From Arthrobacter sp. 35W (GTDB lineage Bacteria; Actinomycetota; Actinomycetes; Actinomycetales; Micrococcaceae), in contig NZ_KI519455.1 of the NCBI RefSeq assembly GCF_000482545.1, positions 248,001 through 312,000 on the forward strand: a DNA stretch of 64,000 nucleotides, in the 5' to 3' direction. Made by a program: the position numbers and the translations under genes. The notes beneath the pieces were generated by a model, which was given only the letters and a program-made list of their open reading frames with translations, was not told the DNA's origin and made no database searches. The number at the start of each line of letters is the position of its first letter. The first letter of the stretch is position 1. Below, in pieces: positions 48,849 to 57,457 of this stretch.

Positions 48849-50212
48849 TTCTTGGTCTGGTCCTCGTACGTCTTTTGCACCGTCGCCAGGAACTGCTGCG
48901 GCGTGACCTGGTTGGCGGCCAGCTGCTGCAGTCCGGGGTTGAGCGCGGACGTAGCCATGCCCTGCGAGACGTCGGCCACCCATCCGGTCAAGGAGTTGTC
49001 GGCGACGGCCTTGGCATAGGAATTGGAAAGCTGTTTCTGGACGGAGTCGCCCATGCTGAACGTCGTGGCGGCGTCGGGAGCCTTCGCGGAAAATCCATTC
49101 TCGTAGGCAGCGGCAGCGGCCTCGGGGCTCTGCACCCAGTCCAGGAATGCTGCGGCTGCGTCATGGTTCTTGGACTTGGCCGGGATGACGAAGGACAGGG
49201 ACGTTGATGACATGGCCGTGGCCGGGTGGCTGGCGTCGGTGCCGGGCAGTGGGAAGAATCCAAGATTCCCTTCGTCCACCATCTTCTTCAGCGGCCCCAG
49301 GATCCAGCTCCCCTGGACGGTGAAGAGTGCATCACCGTTCATGAACCGGCCGTAGGAGGGATCCTGCTCCAGGGCGTTCTGGTCGCTGTTGAAGTAGCCG
49401 GCTGCCATCCAGCTCTGCAGCTTCGTCGTCGCGGCCAGCGCCTCGGGGGTGTCCAGGGTGGATCCCGGCTTCAGGAACCGGAAGTCATTGAGCTTTTCGG
49501 CACCCATGTAATCGCCGAGCAGCAGGTTCCACACATGGCCGGTCAGGCCGGTCTTGTTGGCGCTGATGATCGGCGTGATCCCGGCATTCTTGGCCTTCTT
49601 CAGCGCGTCATCAAATTCGGCAAGGGTCTGGGGAGCCTTGTCCATACCGATCTTCGCGGCCAGGTCCCGGTTGTAGAAGACGCCCGTCATCGGACCGGCA
49701 GGTGCGCCGAAGGCATAGAGGGAGCCGCTGCCGAGCACGCCGTTGTCCACCTGGTATTGGCTGAGCTGGGCTGCGGGAAGCGTGTCCCAGCCGTATGCCT
49801 TCGCATACGCATCCAGGTTGGTCAGGACGCCATCCCTGACGTACCCGGCAATCGCGCCGCCCGGATAGCGGACCAGGTCCGGTGCGTCGTTGGAGCTGAT
49901 GACGCGGGGCATGTTCGTGTTGGTCACGGCATCGGGATCGCTGCGCAGGGTGATAGTGATGTTGGGGTTCTTCTTCTCGAACGCCGCGATCAGAGCCTCG
50001 TCAAAATCCTTCAACCCTGCTCCGTCGTAAAACGTCAGGGCCACCGGCTTGTCGATGGTGGTGCTCACTGCCGCGGGACCGGCAGCTGCCTGGCTCCCGG
50101 AACCGGGCGCACAGGCGGTAAGGGCCATGGCGCTGGCGGCGCCCAGTGCCATGATGCCCCGAAGGGCGGAACGTCGTGCCAAGAGGCCGCGGGGGCCACC
50201 ACTTTGTGACAT
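48845..50212 (-). CDS. Sugar-binding lipoprotein of the ABC transporter
   Basis: A 455-residue extracytoplasmic solute-binding protein. The twin-arginine-like ARRSALRG is followed by a hydrophobic stretch and the lipobox LTAC with lipidated C34. Features such as LTFYDGAGLKDFDEALIAAFEKK (in part) and GDALFTVQGSWILGPL are typical of CUT1 binding proteins. ATG 50212 is chosen over two upstream ATGs because GGAG lies exactly 6 nt before it. First gene of the operon; control by the divergent LacI protein is indicated by an operator at its promoter. Confidence 0.92.
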   Translation of the reverse strand: MSQSGGPRGLLARRSALRGIMALGAASAMALTACAPGSGSQAAAGPAAVSTTIDKPVALTFYDGAGLKDFDEALIAAFEKKNPNITITLRSDPDAVTNTNMPRVISSNDAPDLVRYPGGAIAGYVRDGVLTNLDAYAKAYGWDTLPAAQLSQYQVDNGVLGSGSLYAFGAPAGPMTGVFYNRDLAAKIGMDKAPQTLAEFDDALKKAKNAGITPIISANKTGLTGHVWNLLLGDYMGAEKLNDFRFLKPGSTLDTPEALAATTKLQSWMAAGYFNSDQNALEQDPSYGRFMNGDALFTVQGSWILGPLKKMVDEGNLGFFPLPGTDASHPATAMSSTSLSFVIPAKSKNHDAAAAFLDWVQSPEAAAAAYENGFSAKAPDAATTFSMGDSVQKQLSNSYAKAVADNSLTGWVADVSQGMATSALNPGLQQLAANQVTPQQFLATVQKTYEDQTKK

Positions 50213-50270
50213 GTACATCTCCATTGGCTAAAACCGTTCACCCCCGGGCAGCCGTTGATGGCTCCGGATC

Positions 50271-50315
50271 GGAAACGCTTCCTAAAATACTCCGGCAGAC
50301 CTAGTGACATGTCAA
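50271..50315 (-). promoter_or_regulatory. Sugar operon promoter with LacI-type operator
   Basis: On the minus strand TTGACA (50310-50315) and AGTATT (50286-50291) are 18 bp apart. The near-palindrome GGAAACGCTTCC (50271-50282), with the central CG typical of LacI-family sites, covers the expected transcription start, the classic repressor position. Confidence 0.75.
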
Positions 50316-50379
50316 CGCCTTCCATCAACTTGCCTTTAAACAAGCCGAAAATAACGACTCTTCATTTGCCACCACCCAC

Positions 50380-50391
50380 GGAAACGCATCC
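50380..50391. promoter_or_regulatory. Second LacI-type operator
   Basis: GGAAACGCATCC differs from the first operator at one base. It lies 28 nt before the lacI-type start codon and 109 bp from the first site, so it could serve autoregulation or looping. Confidence 0.6.
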
Positions 50392-50418
50392 TATGGAATG
50401 GAACGGTAGACTCGTGGA

Positions 50419-51474
50419 ATGTCCGAATCGCACCCCACCAGACCCAGCATGTCCGACCTTGCCAATAGCCTTGGCCTCGGCGTTGCGACGGTTTCGCGTG
50501 CGCTCAGCGGCGCCACGGGGGTGTCGGAAAAAACGCGGCAGCGTGTACGCCAGGCCGCCGATGATCTGGGCTACGTCGTTTCTCCCGAAGCATCCCGGCT
50601 GGCAGGCGGCCTAACGCGGCGAATTGCCGTGGTGACACCCCACCTGTCCCGATGGTTTTTTTCGGAAATGCTCGACGGCATTGAAGCCGAGCTCAGGCAG
50701 GCCGGCTATGACGTTCTGCTCTACCACGTCCCTGACGGCGCATCGCGCCACCAGTTTTTCCGCGACCTGCCGGCCAGGCGCAAGGTGGATGCGGTGGTTG
50801 CCGTTGCCTTCCCCATCGACGATGATGAGGCGCGGCGGCTCGAACTTCTTGGCGTTCACATTGTGGCAGCCGGAGGACAGACGGCTTCCTATCCCTTTGT
50901 CTGCATCGATGACGGAACGGCTTCCCGGCAGGCTGTGGACCATCTGCTGTTGCTGGGGCACCGGCGCATAGCCATGATTGAAGCATTTGATCCCGACAGT
51001 CCGCAGTGGCACGTCCGCGTGGGGCGGTCGCAGGGGTACTATGCTGCGCTCGAAGAAGCCGGCATTCCAATTGACGAGAAGATGGTCCTGTCCGTCCCCT
51101 GGAGCGGTGAGGCGGGAGCGGAGGCGATGGCCAAGCTGCTGAGCCTCCCCCGCCCGCCCACTGCAGTCTTTGCCCACTCCGACGAGGTGGCCCTCGGCGC
51201 CATCCGAACCTTGCGGCGCGCGGGGCTGCGCATCCCACAAGACATGTCGGTTGTCGGGATTGACGACCATCCCCTCGCAGCGCTGACCGACCTCACCACC
51301 ATCCACCAATCGGTCAGGGAGCAAGGGGCACAGGCAGGCCGCATGGTCCTGGACCTGCTCGCCCAGCGTTCGACAGCCACCGCTGTCACCACGCCCACCC
51401 ACCTCATCCCGCGCGGCAGCACGGCGCGCCCGCGTGAAACACCCTCTGCACCCGGACACACCGGCCAGATGTGA
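50419..51474 (+). CDS. LacI-family transcriptional regulator
   Basis: A 351-residue repressor. The N-terminal helix-turn-helix reads MSDLANSLGLGVATVSRALSG (residues 11-31, given here as its two helices' core), followed by the hinge region VSPEASRLAGG. The periplasmic-binding-type effector domain runs from about 68 to 335 and ends AVTTPTHLIPRGST. ATG 50419 lacks a good ribosome-binding site; ATG 50449 is an alternative but would cut before the HTH. It probably senses an alpha-glucoside and controls the divergent operon. Confidence 0.9.
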   Translation: MSESHPTRPSMSDLANSLGLGVATVSRALSGATGVSEKTRQRVRQAADDLGYVVSPEASRLAGGLTRRIAVVTPHLSRWFFSEMLDGIEAELRQAGYDVLLYHVPDGASRHQFFRDLPARRKVDAVVAVAFPIDDDEARRLELLGVHIVAAGGQTASYPFVCIDDGTASRQAVDHLLLLGHRRIAMIEAFDPDSPQWHVRVGRSQGYYAALEEAGIPIDEKMVLSVPWSGEAGAEAMAKLLSLPRPPTAVFAHSDEVALGAIRTLRRAGLRIPQDMSVVGIDDHPLAALTDLTTIHQSVREQGAQAGRMVLDLLAQRSTATAVTTPTHLIPRGSTARPRETPSAPGHTGQM

Positions 51475-51528
51475 CGGCTGGTTCGGAGGCGTTCAGCGGC
51501 GTTCAGCGGCGTGGCCCCGAGTTAAACG

Positions 51529-51597
51529 AAAATCGCGCCTCCACATGATTTTCGCGCCCGGGGCACGGGCGCGAAAATGATGTGGAAGCGCAATTTT
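51529..51597. repeat. 69-bp inverted repeat F
   Basis: The 32-bp arms (51529-51560 and 51566-51597) differ at three positions and enclose GGGCA; the inner arm is CATTTTCGCGCCCG-like on both sides. It lies between the convergent lacI-type and desaturase genes, 12 nt from the latter's stop. Confidence 0.85.
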
Positions 51598-51609
51598 GGA
51601 AGAGGAAGG

Positions 51610-52692
51610 CTACCGGGTGCGGAGCTGGGCGGTGATGGGGCAGTCGAAGGGATCGCGCTGGCCCAAGCCCACGCGGTTCAGATAGCGCATCACGATCATG
51701 TAGGACTCGCCCAGGGTGGTCTCCGTGTAGCGGATGTTGCGCTCGGCGCAGTAGGCGCGCACCATCGGCTGGACCAGCTTGAGGTTCTTGGAGGACATCG
51801 TCGGGAACAGGTGGTGTTCGATCTGGTAGTTCAGCCCGCCCATGCCGGCGTCGACCAGCCAGCCGCCGGAGATGTTGCGGCTCATCAGCGTCTGGCGGCG
51901 CATGAAGTCGATCTTGACGTCCTTGGGCACCAGCGGCATGCCCTTGTGGTTGGGGGCAAACGAGCCGCCCATGTACAGACCCAGCGCCATTTCCTGCACG
52001 GCCAGGAAGGCCAGGCCGATCCACGGGCCCAGGAACAGCAGCACGACGACGGGGAAGACCACCAGGCGGATGAACAGCAGGGCGAGCTCCACGCGGCGGT
52101 GCGGCATTGCATGCTTGGTGTCCAGGGCGCGGCGCACTGAGCCGATGTGCAGGTCAAGTGCGGCAAGGGTCAGCAGCGGGAAGAAGAAGGCACCCTGGTG
52201 GGCGGCGAACCACTTGGCGAAGCCTGTCCGCTCTGCGGCGGAATCCGGGTCGAAGACCAGCACGCCGGCCTCGATGTCCAGGTCCACGCCCACCTTGTTG
52301 GGGTTGGCGTGGTGCTTGCCGTGCTTGTTCATCCACCATCCGTGGCTGAGGCCGACAAACAGGTTGCCGGTGATGATGGCCGTCCAGGCGTTGGCCTTGG
52401 TGGAGGCGAAGATCTGCCGGTGGGCGGCGTCGTGGGAGAGGAATCCCGTGAGCGTACACATGATGGCGAACAGGACGGCTGTCACCAGCTGCCACCAGGA
52501 CTGGCCAAGGGTGACAAACAGAACGCCGACGGCGGCGAAGCCCAGACCCAGGCGGATCATGCGCCCCACGTACCAAGGGATCTCCCGCTTCATCAGACCC
52601 GCAGCGCGCACCTCATCGGTGAGGGCAATGAAGTCCGTGACGTGTCTGTCCCGCACCGGACGTGTCGGCCTGGACAGTGTTGCGGAAGACAT
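51610..52692 (-). CDS. Membrane fatty acid desaturase
   Basis: A 360-residue membrane di-iron desaturase. Three histidine boxes are present: HDAAH (87-91), HGKHH (124-128) and QIEHH near residue 295. Four membrane segments are expected. It belongs to the acyl-lipid/linoleoyl-CoA desaturase-like group found in actinobacteria and probably introduces double bonds into membrane acyl chains; regiospecificity is unknown. ATG 52692 has AAGGGG upstream. Confidence 0.88.
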   Translation of the reverse strand: MSSATLSRPTRPVRDRHVTDFIALTDEVRAAGLMKREIPWYVGRMIRLGLGFAAVGVLFVTLGQSWWQLVTAVLFAIMCTLTGFLSHDAAHRQIFASTKANAWTAIITGNLFVGLSHGWWMNKHGKHHANPNKVGVDLDIEAGVLVFDPDSAAERTGFAKWFAAHQGAFFFPLLTLAALDLHIGSVRRALDTKHAMPHRRVELALLFIRLVVFPVVVLLFLGPWIGLAFLAVQEMALGLYMGGSFAPNHKGMPLVPKDVKIDFMRRQTLMSRNISGGWLVDAGMGGLNYQIEHHLFPTMSSKNLKLVQPMVRAYCAERNIRYTETTLGESYMIVMRYLNRVGLGQRDPFDCPITAQLRTR

Positions 52693-52807
52693 GAGAGCCC
52701 CTTCGTTGACGATTCCCCAATCTGTCATCAACGCTACGGATTGCCGTCCCTGTGCACATCACACCCGGGAGCCGTCCCGACCCCCTACCGTCGTACGGGG
52801 TCCAGGC

Positions 52808-53878
52808 TCAGAGGGTGCAGCCGACCAGCACCGGCTCCGGGTGCAGGTCGATGCCGAAGGCGTTTTCGACGCCGGTGCGGACGGCGCGGGCCACGGCGAG
52901 GACGTCCTCGGCAGTGGCGGCGCCGCGGTTGGTGATGGCGAGGGTGTGCTTGGTGGACAGCGACGCGCGGCCCTGCGCCACGCCGTCGGGCTCCAGGCCA
53001 AAGCCCTTGGCAAAGCCGGCCCTGTCGATCAGCCAGGCGGCGCTGAGCTTGACCTCGCCGTCGCTGCCCCCCGGATAGCGCGGCGCATCCCCGGGCAGCG
53101 TGGCGGCCATCTCCGCGGAGACGATCGGGTTGGTGAAGAAGGATCCGGTGGAGAAGGTGTCCCGGTCCGCCGGGTCCAGCACCATGCCCTTGGAGGCGCG
53201 CAGTGCGAGCACCTCGCGGCGGACGTCCAGGGCGTAGGCGCGCTGGCCCACCTCCACACCCAGGGCCCGGGCCAGCTCGGCGTAGCGGATGGGGGCGCTC
53301 ATCCGGCCCAGCAGCAGCTGGAATTCCACGGTGAGCACCACATAGCGCGGGGAGCCGTCCACGGAGGTGGCCTTGATGATGGAGTTCCGGTAGCCGAACT
53401 TCAGCTCGGAGCTGGTGAAGGTCTGCACGGCGCCGCGCTCCCGGTCCCAGACGCGCACGGCGGCGATGGTCTGGGAGACGTCGGCCCCGTAGGCACCCAC
53501 ATTCTGCACGGGGGTGGCGCCGGCCAGCCCCGGAATGCCGGACAGGGCCTCCAGGCCGCTCCAGGCGTGCAGCACGGACTGGTGCACGAAGTCGTCCCAA
53601 TCGTGGCCGGCCTGCACCACCACCGCCGCGCCCCCGCAGCTGTCCTCGGCGTTGACCGAGTATCCGCTGCTGGCGATCTGCAGCACGGTGCCGTCGAAGC
53701 CGCCGTCGCCGACCACCAGATTGGAACCGCCGCCCACAATCAGCAGCGGGGTGCCGGCGTCGTCGGCCTCCCGGACGGCCGCGATGATCTCCGCCTCGGA
53801 TTCCGCGCGGACATAGCCGGCGGCGGGGCCGCCGACGCCGAGGGTGGTCAGGGAGCTCAGGAGGGTCTGCGCAGTCAC
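52808..53878 (-). CDS. murB: UDP-N-acetylenolpyruvoylglucosamine reductase
   Basis: MurB (356 aa) makes UDP-N-acetylmuramic acid for peptidoglycan, using FAD and NADPH. FAD-binding LLIVGGGSNLVVGDGGFDG-type residues lie near 45-63, GIPGLAGATPVQNVGAYG near 115, and the catalytic Ser in GSFFTNPIV near 245. The length and loop pattern are those of type I (E. coli-like) MurB. The start is GTG 53878. An IS element separates it from the MFS remnant and hadAB, which are its usual neighbours. Confidence 0.95.
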   Translation of the reverse strand: MTAQTLLSSLTTLGVGGPAAGYVRAESEAEIIAAVREADDAGTPLLIVGGGSNLVVGDGGFDGTVLQIASSGYSVNAEDSCGGAAVVVQAGHDWDDFVHQSVLHAWSGLEALSGIPGLAGATPVQNVGAYGADVSQTIAAVRVWDRERGAVQTFTSSELKFGYRNSIIKATSVDGSPRYVVLTVEFQLLLGRMSAPIRYAELARALGVEVGQRAYALDVRREVLALRASKGMVLDPADRDTFSTGSFFTNPIVSAEMAATLPGDAPRYPGGSDGEVKLSAAWLIDRAGFAKGFGLEPDGVAQGRASLSTKHTLAITNRGAATAEDVLAVARAVRTGVENAFGIDLHPEPVLVGCTL

Positions 53879-53904
53879 CCTTCCAGACTACCGGCCCGCT
53901 CTAG

Positions 53905-54950
53905 ACGAGTAATTCCAAGCGGTCAGTGGTCGTAGGCGATGAGTGAGCGGCGGACGGCTTGGCCGGTGCGGTCGTTGTGCCAGATCGCCGCGGTCATCGC
54001 CAGCAGCCGCTGAATGACGCGTGCGGCGACCCCTGCCGGGGTCCGTCCGCCGTGTTGTTCCAGGTCGAGCTGGCCCTTGAGGGTGTCGTTGATGGATTCG
54101 ATGACCTGGCGCAGGGGTTTGAAGAACCGGGCCCCGGCGCGGGGCTTTTCGCCCCGGCGGGCCGGGCGCAGCAGATCAATCCCGGCCTCCCCCAGGGCGG
54201 CTTCGAAGTCCCGGCCGTAGTAGTTCCGGTCCGCGATCACCGTCTGCCGGTGCCCGTCGGCCAGCACCCGGGCCATGGCCGGGGTGCCGGCGAGGATGTC
54301 CAGGAACGTCTGGCGTTCATCGGCCGTGGCACCGGTCAGGGCATACCCGACCGGCAGCCCGTGAACGGTGGCGACCAGATGTAGCCGCAGCCCCCAGAAC
54401 CAGCGCGAGTGCGAGGCGCAGTACCCGTACTCGGCCCACCCCGCCAGCTCCGAGCGGCGGACCGTGTCCTTGGACCGGCCGCATTCGACCGGGGTCGAAT
54501 CAACCACCCACACGTCATCGCAGCAGATGTCATTGCGCTCCCCGAGAACACCGATGAGCCAGTTCATGGCCGGGGCCAGCCGGCGCAGGCGCTTGTTGTA
54601 CCCGGACTGGCCCGGCAGATACGGGAACATCGGGTGCAGGGACGCATGCGCGTACCGCAGCCACCTCGCCTCGGAGGTGAACCCCAGCAGGGCCTGCATC
54701 AGCGCCAGGGTCATGAGTTCGGCATCGGTGATCTTCGGGCTGATGCCGATCCTGGGCCTGTAGGGCATCCGTTCGGGATGGGCCTTCAACAGGTCATCGG
54801 CGTCGGCATAGAATGCCGTTGCAAGGGTGTCCAGGTCGGCGTCCACGTGAGCCTCCAAGTTCGACGTTGGGTAGATAACGCCGATTCTGGGCACCCCTGC
54901 ACCACGGGTCAATGCATGCCGCTGCGCCGGGATCCCTTGGAATTACTCAT
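53905..54950 (-). mobile_element. IS982-family insertion sequence, complete
   Basis: The element is 1046 bp. Its ends are ACGAGTAATTCCAAG (left) and, read inward on the other strand, ATGAGTAATTCCAAG (right), 14 of 15 matching. Both ends are flanked by CTAG (53901-53904 and 54951-54954), a probable short target duplication. It carries one intact transposase gene. It inserted between murB and the MFS remnant; the TAG stop of the latter is part of the right flanking CTAG. Confidence 0.88.
53923..54846 (-). CDS. IS982-family transposase
   Basis: A 307-residue DDE transposase. ISPKITDAELMTLALMQALLG is the typical N-terminal block (given here as its core), and the catalytic triad is D116 (VVDSTPVECGRSKD), D206 (IADRNYYG) and E250 (LRQVIESINDTLKGQLDLE, in part). 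GTG 54846 has GGAGG 5 nt upstream; a TTG 66 bases upstream opens a longer frame that is less likely. The frame is intact, so the element may be active. Confidence 0.93.
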   Translation of the reverse strand: MDADLDTLATAFYADADDLLKAHPERMPYRPRIGISPKITDAELMTLALMQALLGFTSEARWLRYAHASLHPMFPYLPGQSGYNKRLRRLAPAMNWLIGVLGERNDICCDDVWVVDSTPVECGRSKDTVRRSELAGWAEYGYCASHSRWFWGLRLHLVATVHGLPVGYALTGATADERQTFLDILAGTPAMARVLADGHRQTVIADRNYYGRDFEAALGEAGIDLLRPARRGEKPRAGARFFKPLRQVIESINDTLKGQLDLEQHGGRTPAGVAARVIQRLLAMTAAIWHNDRTGQAVRRSLIAYDH

Positions 54951-55872
54951 CTAGGCCGGAACGGCGCCGCCCTTCCTGGGGGCGTGGACATAGGGGGTCA
55001 GGATGAAGCTGATGACCAGCATCACCAGAACCGCCAGCAGCGAGTGCAGCACGCCCACGTGCTCGGCCAGCAGGCCCAGCAGCGGTGGTCCGCAGAGGAA
55101 GGCACCGTAGCCGATGGTGGAGACCACCGAGACGCGGGCCGCGGCATTCTCCGGATCGTCCGAGGCGGCGGACATGCCCACGGGGAAGCCGAGCGAGGAG
55201 CCCAGACCCCACAGCACCAGGGCGCCCAGGGCCACCCACTGGTTGGGGGCGAAGACGAACACTGCCAACGCCACCCAGTCCCCCGCGGCACCCTCGGCGA
55301 TCGAGAGGCCCAGCACCAGCACGCCCAGCAGCAGTGTGCGCTTGTCGCGCCAGGCGGCCTTGATGCGGGCCTTGCCGTCCGGCTTGGCCGCCGGGTTCTC
55401 CGCTGGGTTCGCCACGATGGGGATGGGCCCCGTGGCGGGGCCAAGATTCAGATCCTCGACGGTGTCCACCAGCGCGGGGCCGGCGGGACTGCGCTCTGAT
55501 TGGTAGTAGCCGGCGGCGATCCACACCGAAATGAGGACCGCGGCGGCCGTCGCGGCGAAGTGCCAGAGCACGGGCAGGTGCACCGCGGCAGCCCACGCGC
55601 CCAGCCCGGCACCCAGCACCGTGCCGAGGCTGAAGGAGCCGTGCAGGCGCGGCATGATGTGCCGGCCCGAGCTTGAGGACAACCAGCCCCGACGCCGAGA
55701 CGGAGACAAAGGCGCCCAGCGTCATTCACAGCAGCAGGATGCCCACGCTGCCGGGCGTCAGCGCCAGATCATCCCGGATCGCGGGGATGCGGGACACCCA
55801 CGAGGCAAACGCAACGCCGGAGGCACCGTAGCTGGTGACTACGGCGTTGCGCCAGGAAAGGACTCTGCTCAC
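54951..55872 (-). pseudogene. Broken MFS transporter gene (FucP/YbjJ-like)
   Basis: The N-terminus from GTG 55872 (MSRVLSWRNAVVTSYGASG) overlaps the hadB stop (GTGA) but meets an in-frame TGA at 55726-55728, immediately followed by ATG. A second lesion near 55660 joins VVLKLGPA to GRHIMPRLHGSFSLG in another frame. About 80 residues (roughly helices 2 to 4) are missing compared with intact homologues. The C-terminal half (55709 to 54951) remains open with five or six membrane segments and ends exactly at the IS982 boundary. Confidence 0.8.
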
Positions 55873-56294
55873 GCCATTTTGACGAGAGCCTGCGCCTTCA
55901 TGAGGACCTTCTGGCCGCCGGAGGTGACCGTGAGGTCGATCCGTGCGGTGGAGTTTTCGGCGTCCAGGGCGCCGACGACGCCTGCCACCTCGATGAGCGC
56001 GCCGGGTTCAAGATCGGTGTCCGCCACCGGAACGGGCTTGGTGAAACGGGTCTGGTAGCCGGAGACGGCGCCCGGATCCCCGGCCCAATCGGTCACCAGC
56101 TGCACTGCCGCACCCATGGTGAACATGCCGTGGGCAATGACGCCGGGCAGTTCCACGGAGGTGGCGAAGCGCTCGTTCCAGTGGATCGGGTTGAAGTCGC
56201 CGGAGGCGCCGGCGTACTTCACGAGATCCGCACGGGTCACCTCAACGGTGCGCGAGCCGATTTCCTGCCCAACGGTGAGTTCTGCGAAGTCCAT
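55869..56294 (-). CDS. MaoC-like dehydratase, HadB type
   Basis: A 141-residue hot-dog-fold protein. The hydratase-2 motif is present: YAGASGDFNPIHWNERFA with the catalytic Asp and His. In actinobacteria HadA and HadB form a dimer that dehydrates 3-hydroxyacyl chains; the same pair is found near murB. Its ATG shares one base with the HadA-type stop, and its own TGA overlaps the MFS remnant start. Confidence 0.85.
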   Translation of the reverse strand: MDFAELTVGQEIGSRTVEVTRADLVKYAGASGDFNPIHWNERFATSVELPGVIAHGMFTMGAAVQLVTDWAGDPGAVSGYQTRFTKPVPVADTDLEPGALIEVAGVVGALDAENSTARIDLTVTSGGQKVLMKAQALVKMA

Positions 56295-56743
56295 TACTGC
56301 CCCTCTCCGCGGACCAGGATGGCCGAGATGGTGGTGGCCACCGGTTCCCCGGCCGCCGTCGAAATTTCTGCTCGGGTGGTGATCATGGCCCCGCCGCCCA
56401 TGCCGCGGACGGAGTCCACGTGCAGCTCGGCCACCAGTTCGTCACCGGCAATGATGGGGCGGTGGTGCGTGAAGCGCTGCTCGGCGTGCACCACGCGGGA
56501 GAAGTCAATGCCCGAGTCCGGATCCTCGATCAGCTGGGCATCGGCCCGCTGGGCCACGATGATGGCGAAGGTGGGCGGTGCGACGAGGTCCGCATGGCCC
56601 AGGGCGCGCGCGGCATCGACGTCGAAATGGGCCGGATGCGTGGCCTTGACGGCCCTGGCGAACTCGCGGATCTTTTCACGGCCGACGTCGTACGTCGCGC
56701 CCTTGGGGTAGCTGCGCCCCTGCAGCTCGGGATTGATACTCAT
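56294..56743 (-). CDS. MaoC-like dehydratase, HadA type
   Basis: A 149-residue partner protein. It starts MSINPELQGRSYPKGATYDVGREKIREFA (characteristic opening SYPKG..Y.VGREKIREFA) and has PPTFAIIVAQ and AEQRFTHHRPIIAGDEL. This subunit lacks the catalytic D/H pair and binds the acyl chain, as known for HadA. It starts the hadA-hadB unit, 36 nt after tetR. Confidence 0.85.
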   Translation of the reverse strand: MSINPELQGRSYPKGATYDVGREKIREFARAVKATHPAHFDVDAARALGHADLVAPPTFAIIVAQRADAQLIEDPDSGIDFSRVVHAEQRFTHHRPIIAGDELVAELHVDSVRGMGGGAMITTRAEISTAAGEPVATTISAILVRGEGQ

Positions 56744-56779
56744 GCCCCAAGCCTATCCTCCGGCGGTGCGGCGGCGCGG

Positions 56780-57328
56780 TCAGCTGCGGCCCCGTGACTT
56801 GAGCTCGGCGACGACGTCAAGCAGGGCCTGCATCTCGCCCTGTGCCTCGTTGCTGGGCGGGATCCCGAAGAGCGCCGCGTTGTAGTAGAGGCCGTCCCCA
56901 ATCAGCATGATGGCCCGGGCAATGGCGGGGTCTCCGACGTCGGCCAGCAACAGCTCCAGCCAGGTGGTGTGCAGCTCCTCGAAGGCGGCCCGCACCGTGT
57001 GGTCCTCGCCCTGGGCCAGGCGCATGGCGGCGATCAGCGTGCGGTCGAAGGTGCTGTCCCCCACCACCGAGGTCTTCACGTAGTAGTGGGCCCCGCCTTC
57101 GGGGGCGATCCGCATCTGGGCGAAGTCCGTCTCGGCCTGCTCGCGCATCTTGGCCACCAGCCCGGCAGTCAGGGCCTCGCGGCTCTTGAAGTGGTACAGC
57201 AATCCGCCCTTGGAGACGCCGGCGGCTGCGGCCACGGCATCCAGCGTCGCGGCCCGTTCACCGTCACTGATGAGCAGGTCCTCGAATGCCAGCAGCACTC
57301 GCTCGCGGGCCGAAAGTTGTGTCGTCAT
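56780..57328 (-). CDS. TetR-family regulator
   Basis: A 182-residue repressor. The N-terminal helix-turn-helix reads TLDAVAAAAGVSKGGLLYHF (about residues 31-50), and the C-terminal helical domain probably binds the efflux substrate. ATG 57328 fits the family. GAAGG is only 1 nt upstream, so weak or leaderless initiation is possible. It is divergent from an MFS exporter with two operators between them. Confidence 0.9.
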   Translation of the reverse strand: MTTQLSARERVLLAFEDLLISDGERAATLDAVAAAAGVSKGGLLYHFKSREALTAGLVAKMREQAETDFAQMRIAPEGGAHYYVKTSVVGDSTFDRTLIAAMRLAQGEDHTVRAAFEELHTTWLELLLADVGDPAIARAIMLIGDGLYYNAALFGIPPSNEAQGEMQALLDVVAELKSRGRS

Positions 57329-57359
57329 GCCTTCAAGAGTACCCAAACCCGAAGACTGT

Positions 57360-57399
57360 ACCGTCCAGACGGTTTACTGTACCGGCTGGACGGTATAGT
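57360..57399 (+). promoter_or_regulatory. Two tandem TetR operators and exporter promoter
   Basis: ACCGTCCAGACGGT (57360-57373) has perfect 6-bp arms. ACCGGCTGGACGGT (57381-57394) is the same with one mismatch, exactly 21 bp (two helical turns) away. The -10 hexamer TATAGT (57394-57399) of the exporter gene abuts the second site, and GTTTAC lies 16 bp before it. Repressor on both sites would block the exporter and probably tetR. Confidence 0.82.
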
Positions 57400-57457
57400 A
57401 TGGGAAGTGTGCCGGCCCCGGCGCCACCCCACCACGAGATTTTCAAGGACAGTGGAC

